Assembly (NCBI GenBank): GCA_027924645.1
Contig: BSBN01000047.1
Location: 9,920,001 to 9,984,000 of the forward strand
Reading direction: 5' to 3'
DNA from: Cunninghamia lanceolata
Taxonomy: Eukaryota; Streptophyta; Pinopsida; Cupressales; Cupressaceae
DNA: 64,000 nt
Notes under the pieces: model-generated
Database searches by the model: none
Told to the model about the DNA's origin: nothing
The model's input: the letters and a program-made list of their open reading frames with translations, nothing else
In this document: positions 11,126 through 23,224 of the stretch, one piece after another
How positions within the stretch are numbered: the first letter of the stretch is position 1
Layout: every line of letters starts with the position of its first letter
Made by a program: the position numbers and the translations under genes

Positions 11126-14100
11126 GTAATGCCCTAAGCTTTCACTCAAAACATTAACAGACAAAAGATGACCAAACACATTTTTTGAGAAATAAAAGTG
11201 ACAATAAGAAACCACACAATATCCTAACATTCCCAAGGTGTCATATGCAACCCATGATGACACACTTGGAACACACACCAATGCATAAGGTAACACTAGT
11301 GAAAGACTTAACTATATACCGTATGATGAGAGATCATGGTTGGCATAGAAAAAAGACATGGAAGAGGGGTCAGATGTACAAAACCACTAGAACACCTACC
11401 TAATGTCCTTACAAAACCACCCTTCATATTTCATGTGAATACAATAAGTAGAAGTACTAAGTCTTCCAAGGTTTAGTGTCCTAGAAATAACTTACAGGTG
11501 GGTCAAACTTCAGACCGAGGTTGTAACTTGCAACTTTGCACACAAATCAGACTCAGACTTTGAGTTGTAGTTGCAATATGCACCCTTTTGGACCTTAGGT
11601 TCTATCAGTAAATGCAACATGCAAAAGACATGCTGACCCTGGACTCTAACCAATGAACCACTTTGACCTTGAAAAACCTCTTCAATTTGCAAACTACAAC
11701 TTGCAAATAAACTCTAGTCCCCAATTAAGAAGATGTTCTAACTATGGGATCCTCTTGTAGTTTTCACATCTACAAGTGCAATTAGGTTCTAGACTCTTAA
11801 CCAATAACTCGTCAAACTTTGAAGGACGTTGACAACCCACACTAAGAAAAATATAGTTGACCTCTAAATTCTAAACTACTAACTACCTCAAACTCTAGAA
11901 GTTGAATGCAACTTGCACTATGTGACTTGCATCAAGTTTTTGAGCTCTAGTTGAACTACACTTCAAGGTTTAGGCTGCAACTACAAATAGAAAATCAAAC
12001 TCACAATCCTAGTCTATACTGTAGTTCAGACTATAACTCTGACTTACAAAACAAAATGTAGAAAAGAGACAAGGCATGTGAAACAACAAGTCTATTTTCC
12101 CCACTCTACGAGGCATATTTTCCTTAATTTTTGATCTATTTAGAAACATTTTTGAGGGTATGTTTGTGGGGTTGTGAGCTCTGACTTAGCCACATGAAAA
12201 CCTCTAGAAGTACATTGATCCCAAGATAATGGAAGTTAAGTGAATCTCACTTTTTAAACCAAAGGTTAGTAATATAAATCTGAAATGCAACTAATGTAAA
12301 TACAAAAATACTACATACCATGCAATTGGATGGACAAGATCTCAGCACGTAATCCAAATATTTAGAGATCTTTGAATCCCCAATTGTGGTATAGTTCCAC
12401 CCAACCATGTGGTAGCCTCAGGCCCACCCCACTATACTAAGAGATGAATGCAAGGATACAAACACACTCATGCAAGGCAAGAGGATATGGAAACACACAT
12501 GCCAATCAACCATGCATACAAAATTTGTTGAATAAACAATTTGACCACAATAAGGATGAGCAAACTGGGAAATGAATAAGGAGTACCACCACACATAGCA
12601 TGATGGCTACAAAGAAATTACAACATATCATCACACATAGCACAATGGCTATGGGGAAAATCTGACATCTTCCAATTCTTTGAGTCATGACATGCCCTTC
12701 ACACTACGATAGAATCTCCACAAGCATTCACATCATAAGGGAAATCTTGATTAATTTATTGATTTTACCCGATATAAATTGATGTCATCACTTAATTTAA
12801 AACTCTTCCCCCGTTTGTTCCTTTGATGCCTTTGTATCATGATAAATGAGAGAGAGCCACTCCTTTACAAACCCTTATATCACCATTCTAAGGTTCATCA
12901 CACCCAACTTGAGTGTGGTACAAAGTTCAAAGTGGAAATTTCACAACATTAAAAGATGCACAATGTCATTTCACATCTGAAAGCATTCATTCCATAATAT
13001 AATTTACTCAATTAAGTCCTAAAATGTAATTTCTATGATTTTCTTTCCAACATGCATAAACCATAAAGTTCTCTCATTCCAATTAATGGAGTCTCATGCA
13101 ACCTTCAAGAATTTTCCCATCTTTATTTTTGAAAAGAAATACAATTAAAGCTACCCATTATACAAAATCCACCCATCATCCACAATCTTTAACAAAATTA
13201 AGAGGAGATTCTAATAAAATTTTGCCATAGTAATGGCTCTAAAATGGACTTTTTCCAAATTAAAACCCTACAATTAAACATGCATCCTACACATGCAATT
13301 CTTGAAGTAAATTCACACCTATAATATCAAAACCGTATGCTCTAGTTAGAGTGGGAATGGTAATGGAGAATTCCATTCAAAATACAAATTTATGAATTAA
13401 AATGTAGGGGAGAAATACCTTTTTAAATGATGAACATTCACAAAGGAAGCAATTCTTTTCTTGAATATCAAGCACATCTCCAAGCAATCTTTCCAAAGCA
13501 ACTTCAATCACCAAGAAACCAAGCAATTTGCAAATCTATGTCTTCTTTCCAAAGCAAGGATTTTTTTTTTTCCAAGAGGGAAGGAAAAAATGAGAGAGAG
13601 AGAGAGAGAGAGATATTTTGTTTTCAAAAAATAAAAAGTAATTCAAATGCCCTTCCTTTTCCTTTTCTATCATTCCCTAAACCCTTTTTCTCTTTTTCTT
13701 TATTTTCACATTCAACAAGCTATTTTAACAACATGATTTTTAAATCAAATTAAACCGTTTCTTTTAAAAAAGAATTTCCAACTATTTAAATTAGAGTTAA
13801 TAAAATAAAATCACCATAATATAAAATTTTTCTAAAGGCAATTTAAATTAATAAGATTATCAATTATAAAATATAATTATATTTTCTTCATGCAATATAT
13901 TTTAATTCTCTACAAAAAATAATCTTCATTATATTTTCTCTTTATGCAAGGAATAATACAATGCCGTAAGCTTTTCCTACGAAAGCATAATTAAATATCT
14001 TTTTCGTAAATATAGTAAACATGCAATTCAAGATAATTTAAATGCAACACATTGAAATATAATAAAACCCACACAAAGGACTTCCACACACTTTACAAGT

Positions 14101-14673
14101 TTTCACAAGATACGAATCCTAAAATCACCACTAATTTACATCCATATTTACACAGGGATACATGTATGATCCATCTCATGCTTGAATCAAGAGAGATAAC
14201 GGTTAACACAAAGATGTAACCTAATATGAACATCTCATTTATAACCACCATTGTGGAATAACCTTGTACCTACACACTTAGGTCAAACATTAGGCATACC
14301 TAATGATATATAATAGTTGAAGCTAAGCATAAACACCCAATGTGGCATCATTTCATATAATAAAATAAACATCATATCTAACATGAATCGCCAATGATAA
14401 TCATAAAGGTGCAATAAATGATAATAATCCATAGTACTAATCCATGTACAATAAACACATTTGTACAATACATATACTCATATCAAAGTAATGGAACGGT
14501 AACACTCAAAGTCCAACATACAAATCACAACATATACATCCATAGGAAAATATCTAGATGCCAATACAAAACCCCATCAGAAAATAACTCGATGGTATAA
14601 TAAAACATCATCAAGTAGTAGATCCAAAATAAAAGTCAACAAATAACAAAGCACAAGCACCGGAGGCATTACA
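11126..14673 (-). repeat. 3.5 kb LTR with 9-bp inverted ends (Tekay/Del-like)
   Basis: The segment starts TGTAATGCC and ends GGCATTACA, a perfect 9-bp inverted pair. The left end is two bases from a tRNA-Met primer site on the minus strand. Long LTRs with TGTAAYGCC-type ends and this primer are typical of Tekay/Del chromoviruses. No coding sequence is evident inside. It contains a GA microsatellite and a stretch (11510-12000) rich in AACTTGCA words. The other LTR and the internal genes are not in the window, so the family call is inference. Confidence 0.6.
13592..13613. repeat. (GA)n microsatellite
   Basis: About eleven GA units, preceded by a poly-T run at 13561-13571. Confidence 0.95.
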
Positions 14674-15894
14674 TGTCTAGTGTTGATATGCAAACTTGCC
14701 TTGTGCTCTAGATTAAGAAAATAAAATATAGGATTTTTATTTAGTTTGTTTGAATTGCTACTCAAAATCACTCCAAAATACAATATAAAGATTATAAATT
14801 GTAGGTACATATTGTCCAATTTTAGGTTAGTTTTTATTTACAAAGTGTAAAGTAGAAATTTGTGTACCCTCATAATTTCATGTTGTGTTTTGACCCATTT
14901 TGGTGTCCATTCCCATAGCATGTTTCTAGATCCACTCAACTCTAACCTTGACTTATTCTCTCATTCACCAAGGTTTGTCAAAGTTTTCACCACTTTTATT
15001 TCTTTTGTCATTCTAGGAACATGTGCTAAAATTCTAGAGAATTTCACTAGGATGCTAATGCAATGCGCAAATGTTCCAAAAATTTTCAATATTTAAATAG
15101 TTGCTTTCCTACCTACTTGCCAAATTCTATCAATGATAACACTTGTTCATTATAGAAAAGGTCCTTGTAAGTGTACTTGACCCTTTGATTCTCTCCATAT
15201 CTAATATAAAATGCAATTTTGAAATCATTCCACTTCTTCCTCTTAGCTCACACAACTATTCTCTCTCTATTGTAGTTTTTTATACTCTCCTTTTGTTGAA
15301 TCCTTTAGTCTTCTCTCTATTGAGCACACCATTGTGCCTTGGCTATTGAGGCTCTCTTAAGAAGATCATATTGGTTGCACATCATCTAAACCATTTGAAG
15401 AACTTATAACCACTCCTTCACATTGTAAACTTGGTAATATTATTTCATTATGATTGAATAGCATTGTTACTATTTTTATTACATTCTTCATTGTATCATT
15501 TTGGAAAATATATGGTACAGACCACCACCTTGCTTTTCCTTTACACACACTAGGGTATTCTTCCCCATAGATTAGGGTTATACTCATAGTTTTTTTATTA
15601 TTGTCATTGTTGTTATTTTACTAGATGCACTTAGGAAAATAAGAGAACATAGTTATTTTCAATTATTATCCAATATTGGTTGTCCATGGAGGTTGAAAGA
15701 CCAACATAAGAGCTTAACCTAAAGGCAAGCTCCCAAATAGCCCCAACCAATTCTATTTCACTTTATAGTTGCAAGTATTTTGGGGAGATTCAAATGTACA
15801 AATGTGTTTTGATCTTCCCCTCTTTGTTTCCCTCTTTAATTTCTTATTTTCATCATTTAAATTAGTTATTTAAATGTAGTTTTGTTAGGAAATT
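14674..15894. other. AT-rich stretch, nothing recognised
   Basis: Between two LTRs. Several open frames of 60-80 codons exist on both strands (for example plus 14860-15096), but none shows a domain or start context I can support. It may be remnant retroelement or the oldest host DNA in the window. Confidence 0.4.
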
Positions 15895-16489
15895 ATTGGT
15901 TGATTGAACCAATTCCTACGTAACAGTATGAGAGAATATGATGCATACAAGCTTACAAATTCACCATAATGCAAATACAAGTAGACAAGCCACAAGATAA
16001 CATAAGATATATCTTGAGAAAACCCTCAAGAGGAAAAAGCCCAGCTTCCAAAAGCATCCACACTCAATGTAGTATTTAATAATGAAACATTATAATACAC
16101 TTACAGAGTCTCATGAATAGTTTTGAAACAACAATCCCCTCCATGTGTCCAAGCATGTATCCACAAATCCCATGCCATGCTTCACATATGCACTTCACAA
16201 GAGAATCCTAATACAATGACAACCCACTCAACCAGCCAACCTGAACCACTAACTATGTGCTTTCTTTTATAGACACAAGCTCACACAAATACAACTTGCG
16301 GTATTGGGAAAATTGTGTCTTAAAAGCATTGACCCCTCATTTAATTATTGCAACTAAGTTTTCACTTTATGATCCAATTAATTAATTAATTATTCAATGT
16401 ATCCCATGCATAAAGTAACTAACTATTATGTAGAAAAAAAAGAGGGTTTGTTGATTAGATTGATAGTTTAATTAGATCCTCCTTTCACT
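15895..16489 (-). repeat. copia-like LTR remnant
   Basis: On the minus strand a TATA box (CTATAAAAG, near 16266-16274) is followed downstream by an R/U5-like region near 16010-16110 with the same layout as the copia LTR at 9500-9700. Shared words include ACATAAGATATATC, a GAGAAAACCC stretch and ACATTATAATACACTTACA. No clean ends, primer site or duplication found. Confidence 0.4.
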
Positions 16490-17537
16490 ACATACATTCA
16501 AGGACATTAAAATGAGTTGAATCACAAATTTTACAAGAGGACTCAGATACAGGTTTGGTGTCACTTGGAATGACAAGGAAATTTGGAATTTGTTGATTAA
16601 TGTGTTAACATTAGTCTGATTAAGCTTAAAACCCTAATTACGCAAAATCGTAAACAAATGGATGAATCCCAACAAATGCTTGCACAGGAAGACACTAAAT
16701 GTAGATTAGATACATACGAGATTTTGGAAGGTGGATACTTCAGGGACAAAAGAGTGGGCACCCTTGTCTAATGCAATGCTTTTTCTAAGGGCTTTGGGAT
16801 ATTTTCTACTATAGACTACAAACACTTCAGAGATTCTTGACAGTGCTAAATTGAGGGACAAAAGAGCAGGCGCCCTTGTCCTTTTAGGGATATTTTATGT
16901 CATTTTCTTCATATTTGGATTCTTCCAACTCTGCACTGGCCTCCTACATCTCCTCTCCATAGAATCTGATACTTGTAACCTATAATCACAATCTAGAAGG
17001 GTTCGGGGTTGTGGTGTTTAGGAGCTTGCCTTGGTCAAGTCCTGAAATAGCATTCAAGCCTTCCAACACCATTGTTAGATAGAGAGCATGTGTACTTGTA
17101 GGATAGAGGCAAAAGCAATGATATGATAAATGATTGAAACACAAAGTAAATTTCACCTCAGAGGTGAAGCTCTCACAGGGAGATGAAGATCTTTCACGCC
17201 GTGAGGAGATGGATTGATGAAGACAAATCTGCAACAAACATGAACAAACACAACACAATACTACTCTGCAACACAATGAAAGCCTTGAGTACCCTTAGCA
17301 CAAGATCACAAGTTTCCATTATCCATCTAAGTGTAAAATGAAGTCCTAAACATGATTATATATGTGTTCCTACTAAACATTCATAATTCAAATTGAATAG
17401 GTCAACAAAGGGAGACCTTTTAATGGTCACTTTGCCAACACTTAAGATTTAGGCCCCAACAAAATAAGGCAAGACAAGGGCATGGGTACCCTTGTCTAGG
17501 GACCTATTTTAGGGTTGGATTAAGCTCAAGAGGGTCC
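16490..17537 (-). repeat. Family-B LTR on the minus strand, larger piece
   Basis: The reverse complement aligns along its length with the family-B LTRs at 40259-41446 and 56963-57750. Shared blocks include AATTATGAAT..TAG, TTTTGCCTCTATCC, AACAATGGTGTTGGAAG and CTCCTAAACACCACAACCCC. The missing first 135 bases are at 39864-39998. The two pieces were one LTR before the 22.3 kb element inserted at GGTCC. Joined length about 1183, against 1188 for the plus-strand copy. Near its U3 it has a 9-bp inverted repeat AGACAAGGG (17472) / CCCTTGTCT (17489). Confidence 0.8.
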
Positions 17538-17738
17538 TGTTGTGACCAAATCACACATCACCCCATCAGACTGGGGACCCCCTCTTTTCAGCTTGGATAT
17601 TCCGGGGCAATGATGACAATAGGAAGGAGATGATCGTTTGGATGGTTTTGAATGCTTTATCACGTCAATCAGGTTGCTGGGGCCATTAGGGAGATGAACG
17701 CCTTTCAGAAGACTTTCAGAGGGCACCAAGTGTAATCT

Positions 17739-19488
17739 GGCGCCTAGTGGATGGAGTGCCTTGGTGTGTATCTAAGAGTTAGAATGCGCCCTACTCTTGA
17801 TTAGCGCCTTGGAGGTAGTAAAGAGTTTTAGTGCCCATCATTGAGCACCTAGTAGAGGAAGATGAAAGGAACTAGTTTAAGCGCCTTGAGTTCTTGCGAA
17901 GTCATTTGCTTGAAAGTCCAATATGGGCACCTTGTAAAGGAGACTTCAAATTGCTCTTTCCCCTGCTATGATCAAGTGTTTAGCGCCTTGATAGGTTGAT
18001 GAAATGCGCTGGAGATAAGGTTGGTGCGCCTAGATCTATTTGGGCGCCCAGTTGAAGAGTCTGAGTGTATTTTGGCACCCAATTTTAGTGCCTATTAGTC
18101 TTTTAGAGCCTGGGTTGAATGGTTGAAGTAGTTTAGGCGCCTAGCAAAAGTTTGAATACATTTTTAGCGCCCTGAAGTCCAATTGCGCCTAGGAGAATAA
18201 CTATCTGCAGAGGAGTTTGAGCGCTATCTTGGAGGAATTAAAGCGCCTTATATGATAGATGAGTGCCCTTTGATGGAAGTTGATAAGAATAGCACCTTAA
18301 AATTAATGCTAGAGGTGAGTAAGGTGCGCCTTGGTGAATACCTCCCAGGATCAGATGAGAGTGCGCCTGGACTGAAGAGATGGAGCGCCTTCACACCAAA
18401 GCAAGAGTTGGAGCGACTTAGCAGAAGGTGAAGGGTTGTTTATGCGCCCTGGGAAGATTAGCGCCTTAAAGAGAAAATATCAACATTGGCGCCTAGGTCT
18501 CTAATGAGGGAGTAATGAAACTATGAATGAACGCCCAAATGAAGATGCTGCGCCTTGAAGGTCATAAATTTGAAGTTTGGCACCCAACTATGGATGTATG
18601 CCTCCAGATAGGAACTGGCGCCTTTGGAGTTAGGTTGGAGCGCCTAGTTAGAAAGTTTCTTTGTTGTTTACGTCTTTTATGCCTTTGTTGGTGAATGATT
18701 CAATGAGAAATGTGCGCCTAGGTCATGTTTTAGCGCCCAAACTCAGAGATCAGATGAGTCTAGATGATAAGTGCACCTAGAGTTATAAGTGGAAGCTGTG
18801 CGCCTAGGAGACTTGGAGTAATGAGATTAAAGTCACCTCAATGAGTGCCCAGTGGAGGTAGATAGTGCTTTAGCGCCTAAGACTACAGAGGATGAGCGCC
18901 TAAACAAGAGATGAGCGCCTTGAGGGATTTAAGTGCTTGAGGAGTATCTGAAGTTGATTTGAAATGCGCCTTGCATATAGGAGGATGAAGATCATGAAGA
19001 TATGCGCCTTAGTTGAACGCCTTAGCTACATTAATGACTTGAAGCGCCTAAAGGAAAAATAGAAGTGTTAGCACCTAAGAGTATCATGAGTGTTTAGGCA
19101 CCCTTTAAAGGAGTTTGAAGTGCTTTTATGCACCTAGATGGAGGAATTGCACCCTAGTAACATGAAGCCTGTGAAGGAAAATGTGCGCCTTGAAGATGAG
19201 CGCCTAGACAAGGGTTCTAGCGCCTACATATGATTACCTTAAGTGTGGAATGGGCACCTTCACAGGGAGAAGATTGAACTTTAACATGATTGTGCGCCTA
19301 GGAGGTCCTGAGGTTGTTTAAGCGCTTTAAGGTAAGTCAATGCTTTGAAGTCCATTATATGCGCCAGAGATGAGTTTGAAGTGAGCCTTGGAGGTAGAGT
19401 TGCGCCTTCCTTTGTAATATGCGCCTTGTAGAAGCCACTCAATTTTGTTAGGCGTCAGGGAACTCCCATTTATTTTGGCGCCCAAAAA
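17739..19488 (+). repeat. Dispersed GCGCC array in U3 (5' LTR)
   Basis: By manual count about 37 exact GCGCC pentamers occur in 1.75 kb, plus some 20 one-step variants (GCACC, GTGCC, GCGCT, ACGCC). The commonest context is TGCGCCTWG or AGCGCCTT. Nearly all are on the same strand, at irregular 20-60 base spacing with otherwise non-repetitive sequence between. The array ends about 90 bases upstream of the gene's TATA-like box. Comparison with the 3' LTR shows several variants are decayed GCGCC units. Confidence 0.85.
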
Positions 19489-19576
19489 GGAGAAATTTAA
19501 ATTTTAAAAATTGCAAATATTTAATGTTAAACTAGGCCGACCCAGCCAGCCGACCTCATTTAATGAGGGAAATTAT

Positions 19577-19586
19577 CTATTTAAGG
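19577..19586 (+). promoter_or_regulatory. TATA-like box of the LTR gene
   Basis: CTATTTAAGG lies about 250 bases upstream of the LTR gene's ATG and just downstream of the GCGCC array. It is identical in the 3' LTR (near 35406). It is the best TATA-like candidate I saw close to the gene; transcription start is not shown. Confidence 0.5.
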
Positions 19587-19630
19587 AGAGCGCTCCTTTT
19601 CATTTTCATCCTTCACTTTGCAAATACAAC

Positions 19631-19683
19631 AAAGGAGCAGCGAAATTCACAAAGAAGCAGCGAAATTCACAAAGGAGCAGCAA
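19631..19683 (+). repeat. 20-bp tandem repeat in the LTR gene leader
   Basis: About 2.6 copies of a unit reading AAAGGAGCAGCGAAATTCAC. Also present in the 3' LTR (about 35460-35512). It falls in the predicted 5' leader between the TATA-like box and the ATG. Confidence 0.85.
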
Positions 19684-19838
19684 TTTCATCTAAAGGAACA
19701 GAAAATTGCAAGGAAAAGGTTTATTTTTATAGGCAGATCTGAATTGAAAAGGCTAACTTGCTTCTCAAGTTCTGCCATTTTTTGCATTAAATTCTAGAAA
19801 ATAATATTTTCTAAGGCAGAAAGCTGAGTAAGAGATAG

Positions 19839-22800
19839 ATGGGAATGACGGCCAAGGAAAGGCAAGTACTCATCAAGATGGATGCCAAGTCCAGCATGCC
19901 AGAGTCCAAGCTAGAAACGCAGTGGAAGGATGTTGGCGACACCAACATGGGACACGTCAACTTGGATGAAGCGAAAGACTTCTTGCTCGCGATCACTAGG
20001 AACGAAGATATCAAAGCCATCGCGAAGAGCGGGATTGTACAAGAAGCTTGCTTTCCACCTGCTTTGCCAAGCACCGAGCTCGTGTTGGAATGTGTTCAAC
20101 ACTATGACAAGGAGAAAAGACAAATCATAGCCAAGGATGGAACTGTTCTTGCTTACCTGCAAAGGGAGGCTATCCAAGAGATCTTCAACATCCCGAAGGC
20201 GAAAGGAGTCTTCATATGCCCTACAACAGCTCAGAAGATGTTCGAAGGCAATACAAAGGTCTACATGCAAGAGATCGGGAAGAAGTGGATGAATGATTCA
20301 TCTATGAAGATATACAATTCAAAAGACCCCAAGTATCACAAAGCTGACTTCAAGTGGGAGATAAGTTACTTGATCATGTTCTTGAATCGAGTAACAGGTA
20401 AGCCACAATCATCTACTTTTGAAGGATGGATGTATACTTATTTTGATCACATGTTTACAAAGAACAAGATGATTGACTGGGCTGGCCTTATAAGCCACTG
20501 CCTAGATGAACAGTTGGAAAACTTTGATGAGACGAAGTCTTTCTTCATGACTTCATACCTTGTGTATATCTTGGCGAGAAATGTAGTCTACAAAGGACTA
20601 ACAGCTAAGGGGCAAGTAGGTACAAAGCCGGGACAGATCCTTTCCTATCAGTGTTATCCTCAACTTCACCTAAAAAACATCAATCACTACAAAAGATTCA
20701 ATGATGCCTTCGCTATGTTTATAGTGAGGAGGTTAAGAGGTGAGTTGCATCGGAGACTAACAGGTGCTGCCAGGAACTTCATCAAACAGTATGGAAGGTA
20801 CTACATCCAGTATGATAAGTTCACCTACATTAGGATTCAAGGATTCACCTCATTTCCATATAGACTGCCTAGATATCCTTCAAACAGGATGGTATTGCTA
20901 GAGGTTTCTAGACAGTTGATTGCATTTCATAAAATGCAGAAAGCAAGGAAGAAAGCAGGAGTTCAGTTTCCCCTTCAGTTAGGAAGGTACTATTCTTGTC
21001 CATCATTACAGGCAGCTGAACATTCAGAAGTTGAGCTTCAGGCTTATCATCTGCATCCACATGATTCGAGGAGAGAAAACTTTGATCCACATGGAGCTAT
21101 CAAGCAGTCTTACTCTTCTTACAAACATAAAGAACAATTAGAAGATCATTGGGCTGATGCTATAGATGATGACGACATCCAGATGCAAAAGTGTTCAAGG
21201 CTAAAATGGGACTTGATAAGGGCAACAAAGGTACTTAGAATTCCTGATCAGCTAGAAGGTGATAGAGCTCTTCTTGGAGATGAGTATGACAAGATTCACA
21301 ATTGGCCTTATGAAGTCAACTGGTCAGACAGCGAAAAGGTCGATGATGAAGGATTGATAAGACCTGTTATTGCTATCACTGAGGAGCAAATAAACATACA
21401 AGTACAAGCCTTGCTGGATGAAGGTAAGAAACTCACTTATATCAAGATGGGAGAAGTGGATCAGCAAGAACAACATAAGGCACTTAGTAAGGATTCACGA
21501 AGCAGAGGAAGTGAGAAAGATTCAGGACAAGGAAAGAAAAGGAAACAGCTTGAGATCGTTCAAGGGGAATCCAGTAGAAAAAAGAAAAGGATTAGCATTG
21601 AGACTGCTTCTTCTAAACAGTTGGGTGGTATTCCACCAAATCCAGACTTGGTGATTCCTATTGAGAATGTAGTTCCAGAAGTTCCAATGGAAGAAGTACC
21701 TTCTAGCCCACATGACACTGAAATCATTGATGAAGCTAACACTGAGGAGAAGGATGATGCTGAAGAGGAGTCATTGCCTATACAAGGAAGACAATTACAG
21801 TAGCAACAAGATCTTTCATCACTTCCAGAATGGTTACAAGAAAGAATTAAAGAGAATTATGAACTTGAAAGTTGTCCTCCTCTTCCAGTTGATGAGTTAC
21901 TCTTGGATATGTCAAAGGAGAAACCGAAGAAGAAAGCAAACATCCTCTCGAAGATCACTAAGGATGAAACAGGAGTAAGAAAAGTGCATGTAGCAGTTCC
22001 TCGGCTTGAGAAGAACATAGAGGATGTCACACCTGATGATTATGACATCAATACAATCAATCTGGGTCCTTTGACTGGAATGCAAGTTGAAGAAGAGCTT
22101 CAGGATTCGATTGATAATGCTCGAGCCATCATAAGACAAGAAACAGAAGGCAGAATCAAGGCTGAGCAAAGATGTCATACCTTGGAGCAGTACATTCAAC
22201 ATTTAGTACATCCTATTCATTCGCAGGAAAGGGTTGCTGCCCCTCCATCTCTCCTTCCTCCTGAAACAGTTGGACACCTGGAAGAGTTGAAGTCTTCATC
22301 TCACAGATTGAAGGATTGGATGAAAAGATCAAAGGAGACTACATTCAGGTATTTGGGAGATATTATGCAAGTAAATGATAAGATTATTAGCCTAAAGGAC
22401 AGGGTACTTGCATTAATGACAGCCTGTGTTGAATTCAAAGACTTCAAGGATCAACATCTACCACACCTAAAGAGCTTAATGGAAACATCACTGGATGATC
22501 TGTTACATGCTGAAGTTATTGAAGAAGGTAGAACATACAATTTTTCCTCATGGTATTTCAGTCTTCGCATCAAAGGACAATTGCTGGATAAGATTGAACT
22601 AGATATGTCAAGAATTAGAAGTGTGATTCAAAGGATTCAGGATGGAATACATGCTTCTTTGATGGAAATTTGCAATCCTTTTGGGGAGATGACCTTTGAG
22701 AATCTGAAAGAGCAATTTCAAGTTTTCTATTTTCAGGAAAATGATATTACAGATGAGAGACTTGATAGTATATTCTCACTTGCTGTCCACCTTGGTGACA

Positions 22801-22982
22801 ACAAAGCAAGAATAAATGATTGGGAAAGGACACTTGGCCTTTATTCAGTTGATGTGCTTGAAGCAGAAGGAACCATTCAAAATTTGCCAAGTGTACCCAT
22901 AGAAGAAGTCAAGCGAATAGTGTCCAAGTTCATTGAATGCCAAACTTCTAGTGAAGGATATTCACATGAGGATTCTTCATGA
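19839..22982 (+). CDS. LTR-resident accessory protein, 1047 codons (one nonsense)
   Basis: Function unknown. One frame runs from ATG at 19839 to TGA at 22980, broken only by TAG at 21801, where the 3' LTR copy has CAG. Residues about 1-480 form a conserved globular-looking part with VLAYLQREAIQEIFNIPKAKG (near 103-123), an aromatic stretch FFMTSYLVYILARNVV (near 232-247) and YGRYYIQYDKFTY. Residues about 545-585 are basic, with KKRK and RKKKR, a likely bipartite nuclear signal. Residues 610-650 are acidic. The C-terminal third is helical with coiled-coil character. It lies in U3 upstream of the genomic TATA box, so full-length RNA would carry it only at its 3' end; its own promoter and polyadenylation signals are present. 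It resembles transposon-associated plant proteins of PMD-like type; it is not gag, protease or polymerase. Confidence 0.85.
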
Positions 22983-23053
22983 AATAATGATATATCATTC
23001 TCATCTTCTTGTGAGGCGTGCTTTTGTTCCTTTCTTTATGGCCGCCGTCATTT

Positions 23054-23128
23054 AATAAAGATAGCATCTTTTATTTAATATCGACAGTCTCCTGTATTTA
23101 ATAAAGTTGACCTCTTTCATTTAATAAA
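23054..23128 (+). terminator. Three polyadenylation signals after the LTR gene
   Basis: AATAAA occurs at 23054-23059, 23100-23105 and 23123-23128, each within ATTTAATAAAG. They start 72 bases after the gene's stop codon and are conserved in the 3' LTR. They could end a separate mRNA of the LTR gene. Confidence 0.6.
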
Positions 23129-23216
23129 GAGAAGTTTGTTATAACTACTTGTGATGTGGCTTGATCTGGTCCGCTGAATTCGCCGATCGATCTTGACCCT
23201 TCGTTCTTTTGAGGTC

Positions 23217-23224
23217 TATAAAAG
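23217..23224 (+). promoter_or_regulatory. TATA box for genomic RNA
   Basis: TATAAAAG in the context GGTCTATAAAAGAGCTC. It is followed by AATAAA at 23289-23294, as expected for an LTR whose short R region lies between start and polyadenylation site. RNA from here would read U5, the primer site and gag-pol. Confidence 0.75.

Noticed and set aside
14860..15600. Possible host exon or small gene
   Set aside because: Several 60-80 codon frames in different phases, no splice-consistent chain, no domain; not supported.
19911..20270. 119-codon frame on the minus strand opposite the LTR gene
   Set aside because: It is open only because the plus-strand gene is well preserved there; the same shadow appears in the other LTR. 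No start context or domain.
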